Source: Calidifontibacillus oryziterrae (GTDB lineage Bacteria > Bacillota > Bacilli > Bacillales > Bacillaceae_J). From it: 64,000 bases of DNA. Made by a program: the position numbers and the translations under genes. The notes under the pieces were generated by a model. The model was given only the letters and a program-made list of their open reading frames with translations. It searched no databases and was not told the origin of the DNA. Location: the NCBI RefSeq assembly GCF_000331575.1, contig NZ_ANOK01000006.1:119174-183173 (forward strand), written 5' to 3'. How positions within the stretch are numbered: the first letter of the stretch is position 1; every line of letters starts with the position of its first letter. Positions 7,881-16,097 of the stretch are shown here, piece by piece.

Positions 7881-8007
7881 TAGGATGACCATAATAAATC
7901 AACATCAACATCAACATCTTTTTTATGATTACGCTTGTCCAGTCACTTTTAGGGGAGAATCATATATTTCTAATATGAGGAAGAAACAATAAGAAAGGAG
8001 AAAAAAG

Positions 8008-8217
8008 ATGACAGAAAAATCTGGTTATCCAGTTGGTACAGCAGAGTGGAAAAAAAGTGCGGTCGAATGGCTTTTTGCAGAAGGGTTACTCTCTGATGAG
8101 AATTGGAAGTCAAAAATTGATCAACCTCTGCCATTATGGGCACAAGCAGCAGTATATAATCGCTTATTTCAAAAATTAAGAGGTGGAGCAGAAAATGGAA
8201 GATCAACAAACCTTTAA
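8008..8217 (+). CDS. Small stand-alone copy of the amidase C-terminal domain
   Basis: A 69-residue protein with an excellent ribosome binding site (AGAAAGGAGAAAAAAG). The segment WKKSAVEWLFAEGLLSDENWK followed by LPLWAQAAVYNRLFQKLR aligns over its whole length with the last 60 residues of the next gene (WKKDYIDWFYQEGLLSSEEW, then LPLWAEALVIKRFYRKYL). It is therefore a free copy of that helical module. Its 3' end overlaps the next gene by 23 bases, so the two are translationally coupled. I do not know a named family. A cell-wall or partner-binding module is the simplest idea. Confidence 0.75.
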   Translation: MTEKSGYPVGTAEWKKSAVEWLFAEGLLSDENWKSKIDQPLPLWAQAAVYNRLFQKLRGGAENGRSTNL

Positions 8218-8911
8218 ATCGTATACGTTGTTACAATTTCAGTCGTTCATTCAATCTATAAGTATAAATCGCAAGATTACCCATATTCAAATTCATCATA
8301 CTTGGAAGCCTCGGAAAATTGATTATCGTGGTGAAGCAACAATTGTTGGGATGTGGCGCTATCATACTCAAACACGAGGATGGCATGATATTGGCCAACA
8401 TTTTAGCGTGGCACCAGATGGCCTTATTTGGGACGGGCGTTCGTTAGAGAGTGATCCTGCAGGGATAAGCGGACATAATAAAGGTGGAGTTATGTTTGAA
8501 ATTATTGGTAACTTTGATAAAGGAGAGGAACAGCTAGAGGGCAAACAATTAGAGGCAATAATCGGGGCTGTAAGATTAATCATCTCTAAATTTAATTTAA
8601 AGTTGGATAACATTATCTTCCATCGGGAGTATTCAAGTAAAACATGTCCGGGCACAGGGATAACTAAGGATTGGTTTTTAGAGCAAGTAAAGGCAGGAAG
8701 AGCAAGTTTACCAGACTCCCAGGGATTTATAGATTCACCTAAGTGGAAAAAGGATTATATTGATTGGTTCTATCAAGAAGGTCTTCTTTCTTCTGAAGAG
8801 TGGAAAAAGGATATAGAAGCAAGTTTACCCTTATGGGCAGAAGCATTAGTAATTAAGAGATTTTACCGAAAATATCTACAATCAAGTAACGAATTGATTA
8901 CTAGAAAATAA
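8195..8911 (+). CDS. N-acetylmuramoyl-L-alanine amidase (Amidase_2/PGRP type) with C-terminal helical module
   Basis: A peptidoglycan amidase that cleaves the lactyl-peptide bond. The T7-lysozyme-like zinc site is readable: IQIHHTW (first His), MWRYHTQTRGWHDIGQHF (catalytic Tyr region) and FHREYSSKTCPGTG (second His, Lys, Cys). The catalytic domain spans about residues 15-165. The C-terminal 60 residues repeat the module of the preceding mini-protein. A GTG at 8183 opens the same frame, but it lies inside the AGGTGG ribosome binding site (8181-8186) used by ATG 8195. No signal peptide is visible, so if it works in sporulation it probably acts in the mother cell. The coat-gene context suggests cortex or mother-cell wall lysis, but a prophage-like origin is possible. 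Confidence 0.88.
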   Translation: MEDQQTFKSYTLLQFQSFIQSISINRKITHIQIHHTWKPRKIDYRGEATIVGMWRYHTQTRGWHDIGQHFSVAPDGLIWDGRSLESDPAGISGHNKGGVMFEIIGNFDKGEEQLEGKQLEAIIGAVRLIISKFNLKLDNIIFHREYSSKTCPGTGITKDWFLEQVKAGRASLPDSQGFIDSPKWKKDYIDWFYQEGLLSSEEWKKDIEASLPLWAEALVIKRFYRKYLQSSNELITRK

Positions 8912-9015
8912 GGGAGCCCTCCATTTGGCTAATAGCATGTTTTCTGTTATGGACAATGAACCAAATTTGTTAGTTTGAATATCATAGAATTGAATTTGCA
9001 CAAGGAGGAGAAAAA

Positions 9016-9513
9016 ATGAATTATTATATGAACCCACAAATGCCTTATGGACAACAAGCTCCCTATGCTGGAACAATGCCGTATATTCAACAACCTATGT
9101 ACGGGCAGCCGGCGTCTTACGGGCAACCACTGCCATATGATCAAGCGATGCAGCCGGGAATGATGGGTGCTGGTCAAATGCCGGGAGTACCTATGGGGAC
9201 AGAAACAAACTGGAAGGATTTCTGTAAGAGACATATGCACCATCTTGTAGGAGTACAAACATCTGACGGAATGCAACATGAAGGAATTGTAGAAGGAACA
9301 GATGAGGATAATATGTATATGCTTGTTCCAGATGGAGATACAAGAGAAGATGAAGATGAAATTGATGAAAGATTTGGAGTCGGTCCAGGGTTTGGAGGCT
9401 ATGGCGGTTTTGGTGGCTATGGTTTTGGTTATCCGCGTCGTTTCCGTCGATTTAGAAGACGTCGTTTTCCTTTTTACACAATTGGCGGCTTCTATTTCCC
9501 AATTTTCTTCTAA
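9016..9513 (+). CDS. Tyr/Met/Gln/Pro-rich probable spore surface protein with Sm-like core
   Basis: A 165-residue protein of three parts. Residues 1-60 are a low-complexity MPYGQQ/YGQP-rich segment. Residues about 65-110 form a compact beta-rich core (WKDFCKRHMHHLVGV, then EGIVEGTDEDNMYMLVPDG) with the strand pattern of a small Sm-like barrel. The C-terminus is GYGGFGGYGFG, followed by an Arg/Phe cluster (FRRFRRRRFPF) and a hydrophobic end. Repetitive Tyr/Gln-rich proteins beside cot genes are often coat or exosporium components and possible transglutaminase substrates (tgl is at 20137). The ribosome binding site AAGGAGGAG is strong. I do not recognise a named family. Confidence 0.8.
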   Translation: MNYYMNPQMPYGQQAPYAGTMPYIQQPMYGQPASYGQPLPYDQAMQPGMMGAGQMPGVPMGTETNWKDFCKRHMHHLVGVQTSDGMQHEGIVEGTDEDNMYMLVPDGDTREDEDEIDERFGVGPGFGGYGGFGGYGFGYPRRFRRFRRRRFPFYTIGGFYFPIFF

Positions 9514-9531
9514 CTATCGAATTAGTAGTAT

Positions 9532-9568
9532 AAAAGGCGGCTATTCAGTTATGAATGGCCGTCTTTTC
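9532..9568 (+). terminator. Imperfect terminator hairpin
   Basis: GGCGGCTATTC and GAATGGCCGTC pair around a short AT loop and are followed by TTTT, between the Tyr-rich protein gene and yjcA. Confidence 0.6.
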
Positions 9569-9603
9569 ATAGGGTATAAGCTATATAAAAGGAGTAGGTT
9601 CAA

Positions 9604-9966
9604 ATGATTAGCAGTGTACTAGATTTTATTTTAATTTGTTTAGCAACATTTCGATTAACAAGATTTTTTGTTTACGACAAGCTTGCTTCCGTTATCCGAA
9701 AGCCCTTCCATCACGAATATGAAATTATCCTTGACGATGGGACAATTGAAACATACTTTGAAGTGAGAGGAAAAGGCTTACGAAAAATCTTCGGGGAATT
9801 GTTAAGTTGTTATTGGTGTACCGGAATTTGGTGTGCAATTATTTTATATTGTGGCTATTTTTTTCTTCCGATTTACAGTTCACCAGTCATCATAATTTTA
9901 GCTATAGCTGGGAGTGCTTCGTTTTTTGAAGCTCTCCTGCAAAAAATGATCGATTCAGAAAATTAG
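9604..9966 (+). CDS. yjcA: Sporulation membrane protein YjcA (DUF1360)
   Basis: A 120-residue membrane protein. An N-terminal helix (VLDFILICLATFRLTRFFVYDK) is followed by a soluble stretch, the conserved ELLSCYWCTGIWCAIILY helix with three Cys, and a C-terminal Gly/Ala-rich helix. This matches the DUF1360 family. B. subtilis YjcA is a sporulation protein encoded next to the cotVWXYZ genes, so position supports the call. ATG follows AAAAGGAGTAGG. Confidence 0.85.
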   Translation: MISSVLDFILICLATFRLTRFFVYDKLASVIRKPFHHEYEIILDDGTIETYFEVRGKGLRKIFGELLSCYWCTGIWCAIILYCGYFFLPIYSSPVIIILAIAGSASFFEALLQKMIDSEN

Positions 9967-10038
9967 ACAGTGCTAGCCGTAACCATACTTTCCCGTTAAG
10001 AATATACTGTTTATAGTAATAGAGATGGAGGTTTTAAT

Positions 10039-10137
10039 ATGTTGAAAAAAGTGAAAAAAGCCTCACAAACGCAAACGAAAAGAAAAACAAGCATAGCTAA
10101 GAAAAAAAGTGGCTGCGGCTGTGGGAAAAGAAAATGA
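10039..10137 (+). CDS. Tiny Lys-rich peptide ending in SGCGCGKRK
   Basis: A 32-residue open reading frame: MLKKVKKASQTQTKRK, then TSIAKKKSGCGCGKRK, stop. It has a proper ribosome binding site (GATGGAGG, 10024-10031) and its own terminator directly after, which argues that it is a real gene. Very basic, with a CGCG motif near the end; this would suit disulfide or metal binding, or incorporation into a Cys-rich coat. I do not recognise a family. Confidence 0.65.
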   Translation: MLKKVKKASQTQTKRKTSIAKKKSGCGCGKRK

Positions 10138-10150
10138 TACATGTAAAATT

Positions 10151-10172
10151 AAAGCTCCCTGAGCTTTTTTTT
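10151..10172 (+). terminator. Rho-independent terminator after the tiny peptide gene
   Basis: AAAGCTC and GAGCTTT pair around CCT and are followed by T8. Confidence 0.8.
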
Positions 10173-10345
10173 GTTATATAGGACTAACTATTTATTGAGG
10201 GACAAGCTATTAAACGATATAATTAATTTAAAGTAGTATATAAATATTATACTACTCTAATAATCAAATTGACTTTTAAAAAAGTATATACTGCAAACGA
10301 TTTCAAACAAAATACTAGGAATATTGATCAGGAGGTGGAGATAAA

Positions 10346-12364
10346 ATGGATGCCAATATTTTTACAGGGAAAACAGTTGAAGAAGCAATTGAAATAGGAT
10401 TACAAAAACTTGGTTTAACGAAGGATGATGCTTCAATTGAAGTTCTTGAGGAAGGACGAAAGGGACTATTAAAAATAGGCTCTAAGCCTGCTGAGGTTCG
10501 AATTACAAAAAAGGTTGAGTCACAAACACAATTAACTGACGTGGATCATACATTTACTAATATTGAAACGAAAGAAACCGAGAATACGATTGAAACAACA
10601 GACAATGTAAAAGGGAAGGTTTGGGTAAAAGGTGGTATGATTCATTGTGTTGACCCTGATGAAGGTGAACTTATTATCCACATTCCGCGAACAGTTCTTC
10701 TATATAAAAATAGTGAACTCGTTAAAGAGGAAAAAATCTCAATCTTGCAAAAAGATGAAATATCAATTGAATTTAAAACAGAAGAAACCCCAACAAAATG
10801 GGTGATTGAACAAAGTAAGGATAAGTTAGAAGCCAAGATTAAGGTAGAACCTGGTTTTAGGCTCACCTATTCTCTAAAAGATAAAAGACCTGCAAAGGAA
10901 CTATTTTTAGATACTGTCGAATCCCGTGAGATTAATCTTACATTAACTCGTGAAGAAGTCCATGCCAAACTAAAAGATTTATCAATCGTTTTTGGCATTC
11001 TCGAAGAACAAATAGAAGCTGCATGTAAATCAAGAGAAAAAGCAGAATTTGTAATTGCAATAGGTGAAAAACCAATTGAAGGGAAAAATGGATGGTTAGA
11101 GTATAAGGTTGAAATAAATGAAGGGAAGAGATTTAAAGAACGTGAGGATGGAACAATCGATTATCGCGAAGGAAGGGATATTCCTTCAGTTGATGAAGGG
11201 ATTGTAATAGCTATCATTCATGAACCAGAGGAAGGAACACCAGGGAAAGCTATTACTGGAGAAGAAATCCCGCCAAAGCCTGTTCACCCTATTCAAGTTA
11301 ATCTTGGACCAGGAGCTTCGTTTAAAGAGAATGATGAAAAAACTCTTGTTTCAACCTCAATAGGTAGACCATCTATTGAGAAACGTGGCACAAGTGTAAT
11401 TGTTGATGTTGTTCCGAAATTTGACCATAAAGGTGACGTCAATCTCGCATCTGGTAATTTGAAGTTCCATGGTGACATTACTGTTAGTGGAAATGTTGAC
11501 GAAAATATGAGCATTACGGCATCGGGTAATATAGAAATTAGAGGGACTACTAGTAAGGCTAAGATTAATGCAGGGCAGTCAGTTCTTCTTTATAGTAATG
11601 TTATATCAAGTGAAATTATTGCAGGAAATAGCAATAAAATTATCATTGAAAAAATAAACGAGTTAACGAACATTCATGAACAACTCGTAGCAATGAATAA
11701 TGATCTCCACCAAATTAGTAAAAATCCTTCGTTTGCAAATGTTGATTTACAGACAGGGATTATGCGATTAGTAAAGGTACTGATACAAACGAAATATTCA
11801 GCACTTGTTAAAGAAATACGCCAATTTATCATTGCTGTAAAAGATGATATAGAAATGCTTAATGGTGCTTGGCAATCAATTATTAAAGACCTCCATGATT
11901 GCTTTATAATGATGGATCCAAGTGCTCTTTTGTCAATTGACGATTATGGAAAGCTAGTTCATAAAGTTGAACAATTAATTGAGGCATCGAACATTCCTGC
12001 TGAACATGGTGCTTCTATCGTGTTACCTTCTGCAATGAATAGTGAAATTTATTCATCTGGTGATGTAATTGTAAATAAACAAGGGTGCTATAACTCAAAT
12101 ATTTATGCACAAGGAACGTTAGAGGTTCACGGATTTATTCGCGGTGGACAAGTGTTTGCTGGTCAAGGTGCGGAAATTGATGAGGTTGGAAGTAAGGGTG
12201 GGACACCAACTTTAATTAGCGTTCCGCATGATCAATCCATTAAAATTAAAAATGCTTTAGCTGATACTACTGTTCAAATTGGTAAGAAGAAATATACGTT
12301 TACGAAGGATATGACACATGTTGTCGCAAGACTTGATGAAGCAGGAATCGTAGTAGTACACTAA
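10346..12364 (+). CDS. FapA-family (DUF342) protein with N-terminal Jag_N-like domain
   Basis: A 672-residue cytoplasmic protein. Residues 1-50 (FTGKTVEEAIEIGLQKLGL, then GRKGLLKIGSKPAEVRI) resemble the Jag_N domain. Residues about 180-450 and 540-640 match the FapA/DUF342 region: GKPITGEEIPPKP-like segments, a polar beta-helix region (DVNLASGNLKFHGDITVSGNV), an interrupting coiled-coil insert at about 440-540, and a return to the beta-helix. Vibrio FapA (with HubP) controls polar flagellar function; the role of the Bacillus homologues is not established. No flagellar genes are nearby. ATG follows AGGAGGTGGAG. Confidence 0.85.
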   Translation: MDANIFTGKTVEEAIEIGLQKLGLTKDDASIEVLEEGRKGLLKIGSKPAEVRITKKVESQTQLTDVDHTFTNIETKETENTIETTDNVKGKVWVKGGMIHCVDPDEGELIIHIPRTVLLYKNSELVKEEKISILQKDEISIEFKTEETPTKWVIEQSKDKLEAKIKVEPGFRLTYSLKDKRPAKELFLDTVESREINLTLTREEVHAKLKDLSIVFGILEEQIEAACKSREKAEFVIAIGEKPIEGKNGWLEYKVEINEGKRFKEREDGTIDYREGRDIPSVDEGIVIAIIHEPEEGTPGKAITGEEIPPKPVHPIQVNLGPGASFKENDEKTLVSTSIGRPSIEKRGTSVIVDVVPKFDHKGDVNLASGNLKFHGDITVSGNVDENMSITASGNIEIRGTTSKAKINAGQSVLLYSNVISSEIIAGNSNKIIIEKINELTNIHEQLVAMNNDLHQISKNPSFANVDLQTGIMRLVKVLIQTKYSALVKEIRQFIIAVKDDIEMLNGAWQSIIKDLHDCFIMMDPSALLSIDDYGKLVHKVEQLIEASNIPAEHGASIVLPSAMNSEIYSSGDVIVNKQGCYNSNIYAQGTLEVHGFIRGGQVFAGQGAEIDEVGSKGGTPTLISVPHDQSIKIKNALADTTVQIGKKKYTFTKDMTHVVARLDEAGIVVVH

Positions 12365-12382
12365 ATTTTATCTAAGGCTCAG

Positions 12383-12416
12383 GGCCAGGGCTTGTAATTC
12401 AAGCTCTGGCCTTCTT
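12383..12416 (+). terminator. Terminator after the FapA-like gene
   Basis: GGCCAGGGCTTG pairs with CAAGCTCTGGCC around TAATT, followed by TTCTT. Confidence 0.75.
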
Positions 12417-12551
12417 GGTTAGTGGCCCTATGTATGTTCATATTAGGCTATGGAAATATGATATAATAAACGGATACAATTCCCTCTGTATCAACCTTTA
12501 AGTTACTGCTAAAAAAATGATAACAATAATTCCAAAGAGGATGAACGTAAA

Positions 12552-13127
12552 ATGGTGCAAGGGCAACTATTTATGGCATTTTCACGTGTCGGCCTACTCG
12601 GCTATGGGGGCGGACCTTCATCAATTCCACTCGTACATAATGAGGTTGTAAAAAAATATCGTTGGCTTACTGATGATGAGTTTTCAGACATTATAGCGCT
12701 AGCTAATACGCTGCCCGGACCAATTGCGACGAAGATTGCAGGCTACATTGGATATCGAGTTGGAGGCGTCTTTGGCATGATAAATGCTGTTTGTGCATCA
12801 ATTATACCTACTATTTTGCTTATGATTATCTTATTGACTTCACTTTCATCTTTGAGAGATCAATCATGGGTTGCCGGGATGACGAAGGCAGTTGTTCCTG
12901 TCGTAGGTGTGATGTTGGCGGTGTTAACATGGGATTTTTTTTCGAAGGCTTCCGTCGATCTTGGCTGGATGCGAACCATTGCGTTAACACTTTTGACGCT
13001 ATTTTTGCTGGAATATTTACACCTTCATCCGGGTATTGTGATCGCAGCACTATTGCTGTTTGCAATTTTTAATCCTTCTCATAACCAAAAGCAAAAACAG
13101 AAAAAGGAAGGTGGAGGTCGGGTATGA
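12552..13127 (+). CDS. Chromate transporter, short-chain CHR subunit 1
   Basis: A membrane protein of about 190 residues with the CHR signature: FSRVGLLGYGGGPSSIPLV near the start and LANTLPGPIATKIAGYIGY following. These motifs define ChrA; short-chain versions carry one CHR domain and work as a pair. The stop codon overlaps the next gene's start (ATGA). The pair probably exports chromate or a related oxyanion, as the ChrA family does; the B. subtilis equivalents are ywrA/ywrB. A Lys-rich tail follows the last helix. Confidence 0.92.
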   Translation: MVQGQLFMAFSRVGLLGYGGGPSSIPLVHNEVVKKYRWLTDDEFSDIIALANTLPGPIATKIAGYIGYRVGGVFGMINAVCASIIPTILLMIILLTSLSSLRDQSWVAGMTKAVVPVVGVMLAVLTWDFFSKASVDLGWMRTIALTLLTLFLLEYLHLHPGIVIAALLLFAIFNPSHNQKQKQKKEGGGRV

Positions 13128-13654
13128 TATACTGGCAAATTTTCCTTGCTTTCTTTATTCCGGGAATCGTTGGCTATGGTGGCGGTCCTGCTTCTATCCC
13201 TTTAGTTGAAAATGAAGTTGTCCATCATTATGGATGGTTAACCGTTCACGAATTTAGTGAAGTACTAGCGTTAGGGAATGCTCTACCTGGACCAATTGCA
13301 ACAAAAATGGCAGGATATATTGGATATGTAGAAGGTGGTATTTTGGGGGCAATTGTTGGAGTGTTTGCAACAGTAGCACCATCCCTTATTCTAATGATTG
13401 CGCTCTTAAGTGTATTATATAAATTTAAAGATTCGCAAAAGGTTAAGCAGATGACGGTGTTAATACGACCAACAATTGCCATACTGTTAGGATTAATGTC
13501 GTTTCGTTTTTTTGCCACGTCTTATGAAGGTTCGGGAACATTCCAAACTGTTCTATTAATTATTTTAAGTTATGTTTTTTTGCAAAAATTAAAAATACAT
13601 CCCGCTTATGTAATTGTAGCCGCACTCGTATACGGAGCGATATTCTTAGGCTGA
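13124..13654 (+). CDS. Chromate transporter, short-chain CHR subunit 2
   Basis: The partner of the preceding gene, 176 residues, with the same signature (IVGYGGGPASIPLVENEVV and LGNALPGPIATKMAGYIGY) and about six hydrophobic helices. The 4-base ATGA overlap indicates coupled translation and a heterodimeric carrier. An AAGGTGGAGG ribosome binding site lies inside the upstream gene. Confidence 0.92.
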   Translation: MIYWQIFLAFFIPGIVGYGGGPASIPLVENEVVHHYGWLTVHEFSEVLALGNALPGPIATKMAGYIGYVEGGILGAIVGVFATVAPSLILMIALLSVLYKFKDSQKVKQMTVLIRPTIAILLGLMSFRFFATSYEGSGTFQTVLLIILSYVFLQKLKIHPAYVIVAALVYGAIFLG

Positions 13655-13852
13655 AACAACGGAATGATTTCACATTATCTCAGGTGTGATTTGTAATTTT
13701 TTTATTTTTATGAGGATTAGCTATATAATTGGTTTATTTTGCCGATATAAAGGGTAGATAGAGATTATAGGTAGCAGCATGATAAAAAGATACTTTTGGC
13801 AAGGATGCTATAGTCAAGATAACTTTTCTTATTCCACAAGGAGGTGGAAGTC

Positions 13853-14146
13853 ATGGGCTATATTTTACCGTTAAATCACGAGCAATATACTCAATATGCA
13901 AATCGTACAATTCGAAAAGACACATCTGGTTTTAAACTTGCTCCTGTTCAAAGGGTTACCATTCGTACGAAGCTTAAGGGTAAAACGAACTATGAGGACA
14001 AGTATGAGGAAATCAAACAGCTACAGGATGGTAATAGTAAGGAAATTGAAAGGGTCGAAACGACTGGTTTCGAGCGAGACGACCTTGACGAAAAAGATTT
14101 AGCAGAGCTGACTGGTAAGGGAACGCTTTTTAACGAAGTAATTTGA
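13853..14146 (+). CDS. Small conserved-looking protein of unknown function
   Basis: A 97-residue hydrophilic protein starting MGYILPLNHEQYTQYANR. A GTG at 13844 extends the frame, but it lies within the AAGGAGGTGG ribosome binding site (13839-13848) that serves ATG 13853. The C-terminus is acidic (DDLDEKDLAELTGKGTLFNEVI). No membrane segment or catalytic motif is visible. It is 15 bases upstream of csaA, so the two are probably co-transcribed. I do not recognise the family. Confidence 0.75.
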   Translation: MGYILPLNHEQYTQYANRTIRKDTSGFKLAPVQRVTIRTKLKGKTNYEDKYEEIKQLQDGNSKEIERVETTGFERDDLDEKDLAELTGKGTLFNEVI

Positions 14147-14161
14147 AAAGGGAGTTACTAA

Positions 14162-14494
14162 ATGGCAACGATTGATGATTTTCTGAAATTAGATATTCGA
14201 GTTGGGACAGTTTTAACTGCAGAGCCTTTTCCTGAAGCGAGAATTCCAGCAATTAAGATGAAGATTGACTTTGGAGCAGAAATTGGCGTAAAACAAACTA
14301 GTGCGCAAATTACAAAAAGGTATAAAGCGGATGAGTTAATTGGTCGTCAAGTAGTTGGAGTCGTGAACTTTCCACCTCGCCGAATTGCGGGCTTTAATTC
14401 CGAGGTATTAGTTCTAGGTGGGGTTCCAGAAAAAGGAGATGTCGTTTTACTTCGGCCTGATATAGAGATACCAAATGGATCACCAATTGCCTAA
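14162..14494 (+). CDS. csaA: CsaA, tRNA-binding-domain chaperone-like protein
   Basis: A 110-residue OB-fold protein. FLKLDIRVGTVLTAEPFPEARIPAIKMKIDFG, the QTSAQIT motif and VVNFPPRRIAGFNSEVLVLG are typical of CsaA, a dimeric tRNA_bind-domain protein with chaperone and secretion-related activity in B. subtilis. Length matches the family. ATG follows AAAAGGGAG. Confidence 0.93.
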   Translation: MATIDDFLKLDIRVGTVLTAEPFPEARIPAIKMKIDFGAEIGVKQTSAQITKRYKADELIGRQVVGVVNFPPRRIAGFNSEVLVLGGVPEKGDVVLLRPDIEIPNGSPIA

Positions 14495-14500
14495 TAAACT

Positions 14501-14529
14501 GGCGCGGTAGGGAGCTTACCGCGCCTTTT
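14501..14529. terminator. Terminator between convergent csaA and the DUF421 gene
   Basis: GGCGCGGTA and TACCGCGCC form a 9-bp GC-rich stem, followed by TTTT on the plus strand. It overlaps the end of the minus-strand gene. Confidence 0.85.
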
Positions 14530-15202
14530 CATATTTTTGAATATACAGGGACTCTCCTTGTTTGTATTCTGCATACAAAACTTCACGTATACTTTCAGCC
14601 CCATGGGATTTTATTTGCTGGTCAAGCCAGTTTTCATTACGGCCAATCGATTTTAAGTTCTCACTAATTAGCTCTCCGTCAGTAATTATTGTTACTGGGA
14701 GAATGACATTTTGCTGCGGTAAATGCAAATCCTTCCGGCTAGGGTTTGCCGCTTCAGAGGTTTTTAAAACACTAACTTGGCCATCAGTTTCTAGGATGGC
14801 AAATTCAACATCTTGTATGGAGAAAGCATTTTTTGCACGTAAAAGGTGTTGGAGTTGATTAATATCTAATTTATTTTTCTTTAATACATCCCTTTGGATT
14901 TTTCCTTTGCGAATAACGATCGAAGGCTCCCCTTCTAATAACTTTCTTGACCTTCTAAATTTCTGCGTAATGATTTCTAATACATAGATTAAAATGCCCC
15001 ATAAAGCAATTGCAAACAAGATTTTTGTAATATTAATCTTTTCATCATATATGGCATTCCCTACAAGTTCACCCAATACTAGTGCCGAAATAAAATCGAA
15101 GGCGGTAATTTGGGTAATTTGTGTTTTCCCTAAGATTTTGGTAAGAATAAATAATGCTATAAAACCTACAACCAGTTCGGTTGCTAATTCCAAATATTCC
15201 AT
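14516..15202 (-). CDS. DUF421 (YetF-like) membrane protein
   Basis: A protein of about 228 residues. Three N-terminal hydrophobic helices (ELVVGFIALFILTKILG, AFDFISALVLGELVG, ILFAIALWGILIYVLEII) are followed by a cytoplasmic domain with the DUF421 hallmark PSIVIRKGKIQRDVLKKNKLDINQL and LLRAKNAFSIQDVEFAILETDG. An in-frame GTG at 15211 is part of the TAGGTG ribosome binding site for ATG 15202. Members such as YetF are widespread in spore formers; their biochemical role is not known to me. Confidence 0.85.
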   Translation of the reverse strand: MEYLELATELVVGFIALFILTKILGKTQITQITAFDFISALVLGELVGNAIYDEKINITKILFAIALWGILIYVLEIITQKFRRSRKLLEGEPSIVIRKGKIQRDVLKKNKLDINQLQHLLRAKNAFSIQDVEFAILETDGQVSVLKTSEAANPSRKDLHLPQQNVILPVTIITDGELISENLKSIGRNENWLDQQIKSHGAESIREVLYAEYKQGESLYIQKYEKAR

Positions 15203-15307
15203 GCTATTCACCTACAATTGATATAATCACTTGTATAGCATGTACATCTGCGAAAAAAATATAACCTAACCTTTTTAAGTTAATATGGGAGGTATAAAAT
15301 CGACAGA

Positions 15308-15332
15308 CAAAAATAGCGACCGTAAGGTCGCC
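15308..15332 (-). terminator. Terminator after yjcG
   Basis: GCGACC/GGTCGC hairpin with a GTAA loop; on the minus strand it is followed by TATTTTTG. Confidence 0.75.
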
Positions 15333-15341
15333 TCATTTATA

Positions 15342-15860
15342 TTAATAGTCTTCCCCTAAATGGAATGTTTCGTATGTCGTCCATTGGTCATTATCTAATT
15401 GGTAAAGTAAATGAAAGCGATCAATTGAATCTGAATGAGTAACGTCCATCATCGTAAGCTGACCGACGATATCGGAATGCTCAGGGTTGGAAAGCTTTTG
15501 TCCAATTGTAATATGTGGCACATAGCTTTCTGCAAAGTTATTATTTTTAAAAATTTCTTTATTTAGATTTTCAGCTAGGTTTGTAAGCTTCTCTTCTTTT
15601 TTGATAGCTAAATAAATTTTATTACTTGAAGGATGAAAAGTTTTTACTTTATAAATTTCCAAAGTGAATGGTGAGTTGTTTTTTGCTATTTCATGCAGAT
15701 TTTTAATGGTTTGTTTAATTTTATCTTCATCTGCTTCAAAGGTAGGAACTAAAGTGACATGTGGTGGTATTAATGAATAATGAGGATCATAGCGCTTCCG
15801 ATAGGAATTCGCAAAATCTTGGAGCTTTTTTGACGGAAATATTACGATACCATATTTCAT
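15342..15860 (-). CDS. yjcG: YjcG, 2'-5' RNA ligase/phosphoesterase superfamily
   Basis: A 172-residue protein with the two HxTx motifs of the 2H phosphoesterase fold, HVTL (about residue 34) and HITI (about residue 115), embedded as in B. subtilis YjcG (MKYGIVIFPSKKLQDFANSYRKRYDP at the N-terminus). The physiological substrate is unknown. ATG follows AAGGAGGCACAACC. It is monocistronic, with its own terminator. Confidence 0.92.
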   Translation of the reverse strand: MKYGIVIFPSKKLQDFANSYRKRYDPHYSLIPPHVTLVPTFEADEDKIKQTIKNLHEIAKNNSPFTLEIYKVKTFHPSSNKIYLAIKKEEKLTNLAENLNKEIFKNNNFAESYVPHITIGQKLSNPEHSDIVGQLTMMDVTHSDSIDRFHLLYQLDNDQWTTYETFHLGEDY

Positions 15861-16097
15861 AGGTTGTGCCTCCTTGGTGGTTTTCGACCTTTAGTACAAT
15901 TTTTTTCATTATAACAAATATTATAATATTTTTATACTTTGTGAACTGTGAAGAATGATCACTAGTATTATTTATGTTATTCATATGATTACCATTTTTT
16001 ACTCAAGATTATGTAAAAGTATTTTTATTACATTTCCAAAAATCGACATGTTATAATAAAATGTATGTTTGGCATAAGAGAGGAGATTGACGTAAGA

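Noticed and set aside
7895..7925. Short trinucleotide repeat (CAACAT) upstream of 8008
   Set aside because: Only about four units; no flanking structure or promoter, so probably chance or minor slippage.
8183..8195. GTG 8183 as start of the amidase
   Set aside because: It lies inside the AGGTGG ribosome binding site that serves ATG 8195.
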